From NCBI GenBank assembly GCA_023213395.1, contig CM041465.1:198531741-198595740 (forward strand): DNA of 64,000 bases, read 5' to 3'. Shown here piece by piece: positions 23,921-35,803 of this stretch. The position numbers were made by a program, and so were the translations under genes. Below the pieces are notes generated by a model that saw only the letters and a list, made by a program, of their open reading frames with translations, was not told the origin of the DNA and ran no database searches. Origin of the DNA: Cycas panzhihuaensis (lineage: Eukaryota > Cycadophyta). Each line of letters starts with the position of its first letter. Within the stretch, counting starts at the first letter, position 1.

Positions 23921-23933
23921 ATAAGGGGGAGAT
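23921..23933 (+). promoter_or_regulatory. Polypurine tract of copia-1
   Basis: ATAAGGGGGAGAT immediately before the right LTR, the plus-strand priming site. Confidence 0.85.
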
Positions 23934-24426
23934 TGTTAAATATGTTGAATACTTTGTAAGTGTTACATGGTTATAGGTGTTACACCTAAGCCCCTTTGTG
24001 GGGATCTAAGGACCCATTGTAGGCCCCCTAGCTAGGGGCTCTGGGGGGGCAACAGTCCCCCAGGTAGGGGTTTGGGGGCAGGACCCCCAAGAAAAATATT
24101 TGGGTGTCTTATAGGGGTCTTTGTCGGCCCATGGTTTATGCCCATTGTATTGTAAAATTGTAAGCCAGTATCTTGTAATATTATGTCTATATATTCTTAT
24201 GTAATGGAACATGTAACATATATAGTCGTGGATGAGATGAGGAGAAGAGTTGGGGTTTATTCATCTCTGTAATTCTTTAGTTATTGCTCAGATTAATAAA
24301 AGGTCTATGCTTAGACTTGAATCTCTTGGTGTTTTTGTTAAATTCTTGATTTATTTATGTTATTTGCTCTTTGCATTGTTTAGGGTTTTATTATCTCATT
24401 ACTTCAATAATTATATTCTCTCTTTA
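23934..24426 (+). repeat. 3' LTR of copia-1
   Basis: Starts TGTTAAATATG and ends CTTTA, where the left LTR ends CTTCA. Followed by TTATT, the target duplication. G-runs at 24035-24038, 24043-24049, 24067-24070 and 24074-24078 lie in its U3. Confidence 0.92.
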
Positions 24427-24431
24427 TTATT

Positions 24432-24479
24432 AAACAAAACTCAATCATAACATGCACTATAATAGACTACAAGTATAAT
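24432..24479. other. 48-bp remnant of the pre-insertion locus
   Basis: The only host DNA left between the copia-1 and copia-2 insertions. Confidence 0.75.
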
Positions 24480-24484
24480 CCAAA

Positions 24485-24869
24485 TGTTAAAACTTGTAAT
24501 GACCCCTTCATTATAATGTATTCTTTACATACATGTGTAATATGAATATTAGATAAGCCCTTAATATAATCTAATCATAATGTATAATTAAGTCAGGTCT
24601 AACACCCTTGCTGATATGTTGGCTAATAATATTGATATAAATACTCATCGTATGCTTATAAATTAAGCTCCACACTTTACATTTACACATTGAAATTTTA
24701 TTACTGTAGAAGTTCTACCATAATATAGACACACGGTGTAACCAATTTGCCTGTAGCCACTTGCTTAGCATATTGTTTATGTTTTAATCTCATTTATGTA
24801 GTTTCATTTACTTAATTAAATTTTATTATTGAATGCATGTCGATATTTGATCCTAATGTTAATATAACA
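24485..24869 (+). repeat. 5' LTR of copia-2
   Basis: Starts TGTTAAAACTTG and ends ATAACA. Homologous over its full length to 31457-31842. Confidence 0.92.
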
Positions 24870-24882
24870 TGGCATTAAAGCC
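24870..24882 (+). promoter_or_regulatory. Primer-binding site of copia-2
   Basis: TGGCATTAAAGCC abuts the LTR and matches the Met-tRNA site TGGTATCAGAGC with transitions only over its first 12 bases. Confidence 0.82.
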
Positions 24883-26796
24883 ATTACATACATTTTTCAT
24901 TGATATTTTGTGAGTTATGTGAGAAAGAAAGGCCCTTTTTCCAAAATGACACCCTATTCACATTATTTTTTAAAGTTTTCATTTATAATATTTGGTAGCC
25001 ATCAATCAATTTGATGCTACTATAGGTAGTTCTCAACTCATATCAGTCTCAAAGTATAGATTATTAGGCCACATGTAGTTGAAAGATCTCATGGTTCCAT
25101 TTTTGGCCAAAATGGCTTACCATTCCTCTATTTAGCCCTTGTTTCAACCTTAATCCATTCAGGCAAGCTCTATTTTGCTCCTGATTGAAGATATGATGAA
25201 TCAAGAAGTCCTTTGAAATTGATCAACTATTGTTCCAATCATTCACATGAAGTTTTCAGGGTTTATTCTCAAGTTTTTAGTCCTAGATAGTAATGCAAAC
25301 ATTACAAGCCTGTTTGACTCTATTTGAGCTTATTTTTCTTCATAATAGTCTCGTAGATATAGGAACGAAAGTGTCACGCCTTTATAAGGCCATTCCAATT
25401 GAATTCATTGCATCTTCAAAGCAATAAGATGCTCAAAAGTTACTTGTCCTTCATGGAGAGCCATGCGTAGACTATGAAAGATGCACATCCTTCAAACTCA
25501 TTTGATTTTTCATCTTCAATCTTTATTTTTCATAAACTTTAAGTGAAGTCAAGGTAGACTTGGTTTATGGTTGAAATCCATAATAGGGGGCTAATTTTTT
25601 TATCATATATCACTTAATATGACCATATTCTTAGAATAAAAGGGGCAGATTCCAAAATAATTAGGCTATCTTTTATAATTTATAAGTGATAAAAAAAATT
25701 AGGGCATTTCTGATAAATTTTCAAGGCCTTCTAGCTCCATAACAGTCTATTCTATGGTCATATGTGCTAGTTCTGCAATCAGGAGCCAGCCAATAAAGAG
25801 GGCTTAATCGATCGCTATTTAGATTTTTTATCATAAAGGGTACCTATCGTAGTTTTCACTACAATAGTTTATTAGATAGTTAGATTTGGGCACCATATAA
25901 ACCCTTGGAAAGTTAATCTAGAGGGCTATAGTTTGAAGCCATTTTTAGCTTGATTTGAGTTCATATTATGGGAGTTCTAAGCTTCTTAAGTTAACCTTCA
26001 TATTTAAGCAATCTTAGGCCTTATTTCATCAATTAAAGGACTTTATTTTATTTTACATAAGACTTTATAATATTGTATACCATTGGTATCTATTAGTAAC
26101 TTATTCTAATCTGATTTTTGAGCTAACAAATGCTTGTGGTTTGGTTATAATAGGTGTTCTTCTTAAAGAATTGAGATGGATCTTCTTGGAGTAAAGTCCA
26201 TTAAAGAGCTCTCTAAACCCTTTAACCTCCTTTTAATTTTTGTATTTCCTTTCACTTTTTAACTTCCTTTATTAAAAAGAACCTTGTTTATAAGTAAGAA
26301 CACATTAAAATCCATCTTTAACTTGAAAGATTATACAAGCAAACTATATCAACCTTACAAGGGGAAGGGTTAGGACCCTTGAAATTACCACTCTGTATAT
26401 GTATTTGATATTCCTTAAATTCTATAGATATTAGAGGAAATAATTAGATATAAGGTGTATTAAGTGATAAGTTAAGATGAGAAACTTATCTTTTAGCATT
26501 TCAAGACTAAGCTAGACCCAAAGAGGGTGAGTTCCTTGTTTATGGTTCTCAACTAGATTTATCATTAAGCATAAGTCTGGCACAAGTAGACCAACCAATC
26601 ATAAGGGTCTTTGACCTTATTTATAGCTTATATACTGGTTTATATAGAGCTTTGATGTCACATACTAGTATATAAGGTCCCTAGTTTTCCACTTGTGATA
26701 GGCACCACTAGATATGATAATAATCGAGAGCTTCCTTGGAGAACCATAAACCTAGAATTCTAGAATAGTAGCCCTCTACATAAAGGAGACCTATAA
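24883..26796 (+). other. Untranslated leader of copia-2
   Basis: No ORF of note over 1.9 kb. Its 3' end, 26356-26765, is homologous to the leader of copia-3 (52620-53045, minus strand), including a splice-donor-like AAGAGG/GTGAGT at 26521-26532. Confidence 0.7.
26356..26765 (+). repeat. Conserved leader block, copia-2 copy
   Basis: Shares with copia-3 (52620-53045, minus strand) TTAGGACC, TTACCACT.TGTATATG, GCTAGACC..AGAGGGTRAGT, AAGCATAAGTC, ACTAGTATAT..GGTCCCTA and TTTTCCACTTGT, in the same order and similar spacing. Confidence 0.8.
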
Positions 26797-29700
26797 ATGG
26801 TAGCCTACATACTTCTATTAAAGACTATTAAACTCAATGGCCTAAATAATTTTGTAGCTTGGAAGAAATAAGTAAAGAACCTCCTCATCATGAATGACTA
26901 TTGGAGTTATGTCAATGGTGATATCCCTTTACCTAAACCTATATAAGATTCTAATGATTCTAACATTATCATTCCACCCAATCCAATTACCTTAGTTAAA
27001 TTTAAAGCTAAGGATAATATATCCTTGTCTTTCATCCACTTTATAGTAGAAGATCAAATGGATCAGAATATAAAAACTATACAAACCTCTCATCAAGCTT
27101 GAAGCATCTTATACTCCCTCAATGAGAGGCAAGATGAATCTAGATCTTTGACTCTTAAAGCATGCCTTTTTGGGATCCCTTCTACTAAAAATGTCACTTC
27201 TCATCTTACTAAAGTCAAGATAATAAGAAATTAACTAATAATCCTTAAGGAACCTTCGTAACATCAAGACTTAGTATCCAATATACTTAATATTCTACTT
27301 ATTAAATATAATAAGTTTATTTCTAAATTCATGATAATTACACCAAAATGGAGTTTATCACATTTCAAGGGCTTTTTCTAAGAGAAAAAAACATCCTTAA
27401 CTACCAAGGAGTAACATCTACCTCTAACTTAGCCCATGCATTTCCTACCTAGAATTTAGAGTGGGGCAAGATTATTTAACAGATAACTTAGTAGCCGTAT
27501 TAGCTACAAAATATTACTCAACAACTTAAGTCCTTGTACATATCTCTAGAGATAAGTTAGCCACCAACTCAATAGTAACCACATCAAATTAACATCTCTT
27601 CCTAACAAGTGTAATAGCCTCAATATCCCTATAAACCACCATAGCCTCAACCTTAATGAAATCAACAATGTACACTAAATTCCACCTATTTGTACTATAA
27701 GAAAAGTGGCCATCTAGTTATTGAATATAAGAGAAGACCAATTGATCTTTAATTTCTACACCATCAAGGGGGATAATTATATCGACCTAACTTCTAACAA
27801 GGAGCCCCATGTTATGAATAAAGAGCACCCAACTATCAACAAGGTAGAACTATATATCAATATGGAAGACCATGCCCTTAATAAAGAGCTCCTTATCTAC
27901 AACAAGGAGGCCCCATTATTCAATAAGGAACCCTTTACTTCTAATAAAAAGACCCCACTCCTCAATAAGAAGGCCCTATTTATCCATAAGGAAGGCCATC
28001 ATACTTGCAACTAAGCTAATTCTTTTAACAGACTTAGAGTCAAAGCCCAAATCAAAATCAACATTAACAAAACAGGCAATGGTTTCCACCTAAAAATCCA
28101 AGGAATAACCCTAATAATCATCAAGGAGGTGATGTGGCAGATGCTTAAGATACCTCCTCTTAAAACCTATTTTTTGTGGCATTAACATCTTAGCATGGTG
28201 ACAACTCTTGGTTACTTGACTCAAGTATCACACACCACATGACTGACATATAAGAGATGTTGGAGGAAACCTATCTAATTAACACTCAAATAATCAAATT
28301 TAGAGATTCTTACCTATGATATAAAGGGTTCCAATTACTTTTTAAAGACTCCAAAATGAGACACTAGATTAATAATGTATTCTTGGTTCTATATATGAAA
28401 ATAAATATGCTTTATATTAGTCAAATTGATAAGTAAAATCTAGATGTCCTCTTTAGTTAAGGAATCTACACTATTACCAATCATGCAACTAGATAACTAG
28501 TGGTAATAGGACATGAAGATAGTGTCTTATATAAGCTTAATGGTGTTCTACTAGCCACTAATCCACTAGCATAATCATGTTCAATGGCTCAAAATACCCA
28601 ACTTGGTGAAGGTAAAGATGCCATGGTAGAGGACCAACCACATGTCTAAGAACTAGGTGAATGCTTCCATCCTGATGAGAAATCTACCTCAAATAGCATC
28701 AGAGACCAACTAAGGTATCAACACCTTTGTCACCTAAACATATAGAGCTTAAATCTCATGTCTTGTCTTTATATGGTACATGGACTTCCCAAGATCAAGA
28801 GAAACAGATGCATTTATGAGGCATGCCTAATAGGAAAGTAACAACGAGAAACATTTCCATCTAACAAAGCATGGAGAGCCTTTAAACTATTGGAATTGGT
28901 CTAGTTAGATAGTTATGGGCCTATGTCAGTTCAATCTCTCAATGATAACCTACTTTTCATGACTTTTATAAATGACCATTCTAAGAAAGAATGGGTCTAC
29001 TTACTAAGGAATAAGGATCAAACCCTTGATAAATTCAAATAATTTATAGTTAAGATAGAGAATGGAAGTGGTATAAGTATTAAGACCCTTAGATTAGATA
29101 ATGGAGGGGAGTATATCTTAAATTAATTCATCAATTTCTGTAAACAACATGGCATCAAAAACTAGTTCTCAACATTGTGCACACCTCAACAAAATAGTGT
29201 AGCCAAGAGAATGAATTAAACATTAGTGAATAAAGTAAAAGCTATGTTAAGTGGTGCTAATCCTGCTACAAGATTTTAGGTTGATGCTATCATGACTGCT
29301 ACCTATATAACAAATAGGACTCCCACTATTTCTATTAGGAACATCACTCCTGAGGAAGCCTGGTCAAGACTTAAACCAATAGTTATACATTTGAAAATAT
29401 TTGGATCTATGGGATACAAGCTTATTCTGAAGTAGAATAGAAAGAAGCTAGATGACAAGAGTCTTAACTGCATATTCCTTGGCTATGTATCTAGTTATAA
29501 AGCCTACAAGGCATTTGATATTATTGGAAACCAAGCCTACGCCACTAGAGATATCATATTTGTTGAAGATACTGAATACCTAAATCCCTTAAAACTTCAA
29601 TGTGTAGCAGAAGATGGTATTGGTATGCCTAAAGTGCCTCTTACACTAATTTTAGAGCCACGAATACCTACATCCTCCTATACACTAGGTTCATCTTTAG

Positions 29701-31452
29701 CCTTAGTAACTTTAATGACTATATCAAATGTAAGTACCTCCATGCCACACATTTTAGTTGATGACCTTTAGGTAGAAACCACTAGTATTTAGCCACCTCT
29801 TAAGTGGATTCAACAAGTATTAAAGGATGCTCCTCCTCCTCCCACAATTGCCAAAAGAGCATCAAAGATGAGACACTTCACCAACTTTGCCCTAATGGTA
29901 GATGGCTTAGAAACCCCTAAGTCTTCCATGTATGAGGAAGTAGTCAAAGACTAAATGTGGAAAATAGCTATAAATGAAGAGATGAACTCCATTATAAAAA
30001 ATAAAACTTAAGAGTTGATAGAACTACCACATGTGAAAAATATAATTAATTGTCAATGGCTATATAAACCAAGTTCCATGCAGATGGCATCATTGAGCAT
30101 CACAAATCTTGTCTTATTGCAAAAAGGTTTCAAATAGCAAAAGGGGATAGACTATAATAATATCTTTGTATCAATAGCGAATATGACCACATTCCATTTA
30201 GTGATATCACTAATAGGCTAATTCAACTGGCCAGTCTGCTAAACACATGTGAAGAGTGGTTTTCTTAGTGAAAAGCTCACAGAAGAGTTTTATTAAAGCA
30301 ACCTCTTGACTATATTATTCTAGGTAAAGAATACTTAGTTTGTAATTTTAAGAAAGCCTTATATAGACTAAAGCAGGTACCACATGCCTACTATACAAAA
30401 ATTTATACTTTCTTCACTCAGCATGGATTCTATTGTTCATCCTATGACTCAAACTTATATATTTGAGTTAGAGGAAACTTCATCACCATAATTGTACTTT
30501 TATAGATAATGTAGTAATCACATGCAATGACACTGAAGGCATAGCTTGGCTATAGTCTAAACTAAAAAAATAACTTTGAGATGATAAATCTTAGGTTCCT
30601 CTATTATTTCCTTAGAATTAAAATTTGGTAGGAACTAGATCATATACTCTATCAATCAAAATATGATAATGAACAATTATAATGGTTTAGGATGACAGAT
30701 TATAAACTAGCATTAATTCCCATGGAAATTGGAACTGAGTTAAACTTGGACAAGCAAACCAAACCATTTGATCTGACCTTGTATTGGTAGTTAGTTGGGA
30801 GTCTCATCCTCATCCATACTTGCTCTAACATTTTTTATGTAGTTGAGATCTATTTTAGGTATATGTCAAAGCCTAAACTATCCCACTGGAAAGCTACAAC
30901 CAAGATTCTCAAATACATTCATGGCAAAGATTAGTTTGGACTTGACTACAACCAAATTAACTCTCCTACCTTAAAAGGACACATGAATGTTGATTAGGTA
31001 GATTGTCAAGACATATGCCAGTCAACTTTAGGATACTATTTTGATATAGATTTAGCTATAATCTCTTGAAGCTATAAGAAACGACCAAATGTTGCCCTTT
31101 CTTCCACTAAAGTTGAATATAAAGTAGTTGTCCATTCCACCATAAAGTTGATTTAGCTCAGAAGGATTCTTGTGGAGCTTCGACTTCAACAAACTACACC
31201 CATCGTTCTCTACTATGATAATTAGAGTGTATTGAAGATGATGAAGAATCTAGTTTTCCATGATAGAACCAATCATATAGAGGTCTATCATCGCTTTATC
31301 TATAAGCATTTTTTAAATGGAGAAGTAGATATTATTTACTGACTAATTAAGGACCAAATTATAGACATCTTCACTAAAACACTTGGTAAACCAAAGCCTG
31401 AATACTTTTGACATGACCTTAGTGTCAAATGTAATAAAGTTTTCATTAAGTG
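26797..31452 (+). pseudogene. copia-2 Gag-Pol polyprotein (decayed)
   Basis: Proposed start ATG at 26797, then TIKLNGLNNFVAWKK and a UBN2-type Gag. An in-frame array of ten heptapeptide repeats is at 27796-28005. The protease motif near 28205-28250 reads WLLDSSITHHMTD, with DSG changed to DSS. The integrase core has D in LDSYGPM and D in RLDNGGE, but the glutamate is now lysine (NSVAKRM). A long nearly open stretch spans 29200-29940. RT is heavily broken and its YVDD site is lost near 30490-30510. The RNase H end reads FHDRTNHIEVYHRFIYKHFL and IFTKTLGKPK near 31250-31390. Dozens of in-frame stops, nearly all TAG or TAA in place of CAG, CAA or TGG. Confidence 0.88.
27796..28005 (+). repeat. 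Ten tandem 21-bp units encoding NKExPxx heptapeptides
   Basis: Ten consecutive seven-residue units, mostly beginning NKE, run in frame through 27721-28014 with no stop. It lies between the Gag core and protease of copia-2. Confidence 0.9.
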
Positions 31453-31456
31453 AGGG
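31447..31456 (+). promoter_or_regulatory. Polypurine tract of copia-2
   Basis: TAAGTGAGGG directly before the right LTR. Weaker than usual, with one T inside. Confidence 0.7.
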
Positions 31457-31842
31457 TGTTAAAACTTGTAATGACCCCTTCATTATAATGTATTATTGGT
31501 ATTACATATATAATGTGTACATTAGGTGACCCCTTAATGTAATCTAATCATAATATATAGTTATGTTGGGTCTGCCACCCTTATCGATATGTCATCCAAT
31601 AATATTGATGTAAATACTCATGGTATGCTTATAAATTAAGCTCCATAATTCACATTTATATATTAGAATCTTATTGATGTGAAAGCTCTACTAAAATAGA
31701 GATGCACAGTGCAACCAATTTGCTCGTAGTTATTTTCTTAGCATATTGTTCATGTTTTGATCTCATTTGTATAGTTTCATTTTCTTTATTAAATTTTATT
31801 ATTGAATGCACGTTGATATTTAAACATAATATTAATCTAATA
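31457..31842 (+). repeat. 3' LTR of copia-2
   Basis: Starts TGTTAAAACTTG and ends CTAATA, then the CCAAA target duplication. Confidence 0.92.
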
Positions 31843-32809
31843 CCAAAGTATTTGTATGATGCACTAAATCCAAATATAAACTACACAATGGTTATTAGGA
31901 ATAAGGTTGTTATGTGACGTGTCTTAGATGCTATAATAGTTGGTATCTGTGAATATCATATGAGGTGATATATGAAATCCTTTTTTAGTTGGGTTATGGT
32001 GGAGTACTTACAAATAGAATGATGTGGATGAAATATTTTTCTCTTAACTAACTTAGTGATCAAGGGATACTCGCTCTAGTAGTCTTTGGTCATGAATTCT
32101 TTTAGTGTAACAAGGTGAATTCAAGTTAAAATAAAAAGATATAAATAAGATGATATCTAGTAAAAAAGAGGCCCTACGAACATACATTATAAAATTCTCA
32201 ATAAAGTTTTGGCTAGTTAAAAAGGCAAATATAAGATGGTCATATGAGAAGCATACATGAGGAGGCTAATGGCCAAAAACTATCTACTAGTATTAGAGTT
32301 TACTTTCTTACATAAAACTAATCTAGGAGAATTTAGAAACTTAGAAATATATGGGAATCCATAAAATTTAGAAATAAAACATTAGTGCTAATAAGTAAAT
32401 CAATTGAAATGCTAATAATACAACCAAATAAATATTAACTACATCTAGAAAAGTATCAAGCTATAAGGAAGTAGTAGCAAAATTCAACAACTCATGGTTA
32501 AGAGATCAAGATAAGAAACACTTAAATTATAAGGCTAATAGATTAAAATCAATCTTAACTAAGTCTGTCTTGAGTGGAATTTTAACTTGCAAGTGAAACA
32601 AGGTATGTACAACATAGTCTTCCACTAACTTTTAGTTAAATAACCCTAAGAACTATATAAACAATTGTTAAGGTTATGAAAGAAGATCAAATTAAGGATA
32701 AATGAAAGGTTAAAACACTATAATTTTTTTATCTTTATGTTTTTTATTTCCTCTAATTTTAAAGTTAGAAGAGAAATGTTTATATAATTCAATTTATACT
32801 TATAGAGGA

Positions 32810-33580
32810 GCCTAATTAGTTTATACTCATTACAAAGGTATGCCCCAAGCATGATATTAATAATGAAAGAAGGAGGGGTGAGGGCAAGGAACTGATTCTA
32901 GTTTATAGTTATAAATGTGCATTATCTTGTTTATATACGTAAAGAAGTAAGGCCTCCAATTATGATGCCAAAATAGAGGATAACTTCAGAAAGGAAAGTG
33001 ACTTTATTTAAGGTTGAAGAAAACTACTAAGAAAGATAATAAAGGATCCATATAGATGTAGGATTTAGATGGTTTATTTGGTAAATAAGATTACCAAACA
33101 AAACAACCAATGTCAAGATTATATGAACACCAATTTTGTGTCATGCTCAAGAAGTATCTTTCTAATTTCTACTATTATTGGGTATACCTAACTAGTTAAT
33201 ATTCATATAGAAATTCCCTAAGGATAACAGACACTAGTGAAATGAGGGACAAAGACCATATAGTAAGAAACAAGCTTTTAGAATATGGAAAATTAAACTA
33301 ACTATGCAACCACAAAAAACATTAAGAGATTTTATAAGCTAACCATATGTCTATCTTTCCATATAGTCTTCTCTTTCCTTAAACTAAATTAATTTCTATT
33401 GACCTTCATTCAATGTCTTCTTTTAAAGGCTTAATTAGTTTAATATCATTATAGAGCTATGTCCCAAAGCATTTTTGATAAGAAAGGGGGTGGTCATAGT
33501 TTACCCTCAACATAGAGTAAGATCTAGTTTAAACTTATGAAGGAGTTCAATTCTAGTTTATAGTAATAGAGGAGTATATG
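32810..33580. repeat. Pair of diverged direct repeats
   Basis: AATTAGTTTA...CATTA...TATG.CCC.AAGCAT recurs at 32813 and 33430, and TTCTAGTTTATAGT at about 32895 and 33550. Probably an older duplication. Confidence 0.6.
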
Positions 33581-34154
33581 TAGTTTAGGCTAATTTTTGA
33601 GTAGTAATAGTTTTATCTTCTTTTAGAGCTAGGTCATTAAGATGAATGAGGGATCTACTAAATTTAGGAAAACCATCGATGAAAGACAAAGCCATAAATC
33701 CAAGCGTATAAGTTAAAATTTGATCATCAAAGGGAAAGGCAAAGAACTCTGAGGGAAATCCCCTTAGGATGGTTGAGACATTGGAAGAAATTAAGTAAAA
33801 ATGAATTTATGACTTACCATTATAATCCCAAATAATATTTAAAGGTATCTTAATAGAGAGACCTTTTAAAAGACTACTTTCCTCTAGGGTGTAGTTTGAT
33901 AGGATCCTAAGGTAAGTAGTTAGCTTCAAACTAATATTAATGATGTATCCTAATAGTATTTCTTTACTTGAATTAGAGGTAATAAATTAATCTTGATGGA
34001 AAGGAGGTATTTAAAGTTGAAAGCAAAATCATGTACTTGACAAGAAAGGTAGATAACCTACTCTAAAATTATCTCAATCTTATAAGTACACTATGCAGGA
34101 TGTTCACAAGTCAAGCCTAACTTATATACAATTTACTCACAACAAGAATTTAGA

Positions 34155-34870
34155 GGGATTAGGATAGATCTATGCAAATGCTCCAAAAGATATTTATCAC
34201 TTCTAAAATGATTTTCCACTAATGAGGCCTCCTTATAATGATATTATTGAGGTAATTATGGGATTTTATTAATAGATGAAATAATATTAATCTTAGAAGT
34301 CTAAAAATAGAATCTATTTGAATCTCTCTCAAAAGGATCATGCTAAATTAGAAATAAATATAATGGATTAGGATTGCATGGTATTAGCTTAAGAGAAGTG
34401 TCAGGAGGGATCATGGAAGGTCTCTATCAAGACTTTAAAAGAGCTTTACCATTCCTAATAGGATTTTCCACTGAGAAGACCTTCACATAGTGATGTAATT
34501 AACGTAGATGTATGGTGTCACAAATTAAGGAACTAGTACTAAGGCCATTAGTCTCCAAAGAGTAGATCTCTAAATTTCACTTAGAAGAAATTTATTAAAT
34601 TAAAGGGTGACATGGTAGATTAGGACTATATAGTATTAACTTAAGGTAGGTATTGGGTAGGATCTAGGAAGGGAACTATGAAGACTTTAAAAGAGATTTA
34701 CTATTCATAAAAAGATCTACCACTAAGGGGAATTCCTCATAATAATGTAATTAAGGTAGGTTTATGGAATCACAATTTAAGCCAATAGCATTATGCTTAC
34801 AAGTCCATAAAAGATAGCTCTACAAATTAATCCCAAAAAGAATCTATTGTTAGAAGTATAGATTTAGTAG
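34155..34870. repeat. Tandem repeat, about 252-bp period, three units
   Basis: The landmarks CTTTAAAAGA (34181 as CTCCAAAAGA, 34433, 34685) and TGGATTAGG/TAGATTAGG (34364, 34616) recur exactly 252 bp apart. The first unit has lost about 42 bp elsewhere. Units are about 65-70 percent alike by eye. A weaker earlier unit may lie near 33860. Confidence 0.8.
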
Positions 34871-35307
34871 ATAAAACACCAAAATGATCATATTTTTATT
34901 GATTGACCACACCATAACAAAAGTATATCGTTCCTTTAAATAAGATAATATATAAAAACATACTTCCCTAAAGTTACCCAAGCCAATATTAATTTTTAAT
35001 ATACCCATATAAAATCAATTGACAAAAAAAATGGAACACATTATCACTTACATCCTCTATTGATGATGAGTTTAGTTAAACTAAAAAATTATTATAGCTT
35101 AGTGAAATTGATATCCTTGAAATTTCCTTGAAATTAAGCTCTTCTTAAAGTGGTAGGATCATCTATATTAAAATTTATTATATCAAGAATATTTTTAATC
35201 CATCGTTACCACTTTTGATTAACTAAAAGTTCTAATTATAAATCAAAATCATCAACAAAATAACCAAAATAATGAGAATCATCTTCTTTGTTAGAATTTA
35301 AAATTTA

Positions 35308-35319
35308 AGTCTAATACCA
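35308..35319 (-). promoter_or_regulatory. Primer-binding-site-like sequence beside LTR-X copy 1
   Basis: The minus strand reads TGGTATTAGACT, a near match to the Met-tRNA site. The same motif lies left of LTR-X copy 2 at 59674-59686. Confidence 0.6.
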
Positions 35320-35793
35320 TATTATGATATAGTTATTATTACACAATGAAAGTATATCAAACATATATGAATAATAAATCATATCATGGAAAATGTACAC
35401 AATCATATATGAAAGATAAATATATCAAACAATATATATAAATATAGAGTATAAATATAATAAGAAAGATAATATATTTATGCATAAAAAACCAGCATAG
35501 AAAAAACCACAGGGGAAGATTGGAGTTGGGAGCTCCTCTTAGATATCAAAATGAATACATCTCCAGGTCAATGAACTTTCTTAAGTTCTCAAGTGGTGCA
35601 TATACATATTTGTATCAATGTCATTTCATGAGTATCCTATTACATTTCTTAAGCCTTTATATCATCTAATATGATGTTTATATGGATAAGTGTATATTTC
35701 ATATATATTAATGTATCTAGAAAGTGACATTTTATATGGGTTCATAACATTAATATTAAATATTAAATATATAAATAACCACATATTCTAACA
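35320..35793 (-). repeat. LTR-X, copy 1 (minus orientation)
   Basis: On + it starts TATTATGATAT and ends ATTCTAACA. Its first 260 bp align with 59687-59944. A primer site lies on its left and a purine tract (on minus) on its right, both expected of Ty1/copia-type LTRs but normally not of the same LTR. Confidence 0.65.
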
Positions 35794-35803
35794 TTTCCTC
35801 TTA
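35794..35803 (-). promoter_or_regulatory. Purine-tract-like sequence beside LTR-X copy 1
   Basis: The minus strand reads TAAGAGGAAA directly before TGTTAGAATATG. Confidence 0.5.

Larger units (their letters stand above)
2770..24426 (+). mobile_element. copia-1: Ty1/copia LTR retrotransposon, interrupted by gypsy-1
   Basis: A complete but dead Ty1/copia element. It has LTRs of 489 and 493 bp that start TGTTA and end in CA (left) or its decayed form TA (right), a primer-binding site just inside the left LTR, a purine tract just before the right LTR, and a perfect 5-bp target duplication TTATT at 2765-2769 and 24427-24431. Domain order Gag, protease, integrase, RT, RNase H is that of Ty1/copia. 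The element is about 5 kb once the 16.7-kb gypsy-1 insertion at 7053/7054 is set aside. The two LTRs differ at roughly one base in seven by eye, mostly transitions, so the insertion is old. Confidence 0.95.
24485..31842 (+). mobile_element. copia-2: Ty1/copia LTR retrotransposon with long leader
   Basis: Complete structure: LTRs of 385 and 386 bp (TGTTAAAAC to ACA/ATA), perfect target duplication CCAAA at 24480-24484 and 31843-31847, primer-binding site, polypurine tract, and Gag-Pol in Ty1/copia order. The untranslated leader is about 1.9 kb. LTRs differ at about one base in six, so it is old and dead. Confidence 0.93.
31848..35307. other. AT-rich stretch with repeats, no gene recognised
   Basis: Continuation of the locus interrupted by copia-1 and copia-2. 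No protein similarity seen. It holds a direct repeat (about 32810-32910 and 33428-33580) and a 252-bp tandem array (34155-34870). It may be the internal part of an old retrotransposon whose 5' LTR is the LTR-X copy at 35320. Confidence 0.5.

Noticed and set aside
31702-31917. 71-codon + strand ORF
   Set aside because: Overlaps the end of the copia-2 3' LTR. The left LTR has no equivalent open frame.
34155-34870. CRISPR-like array
   Set aside because: Units are 252 bp with no short identical repeats or unique spacers, in a plant genome.
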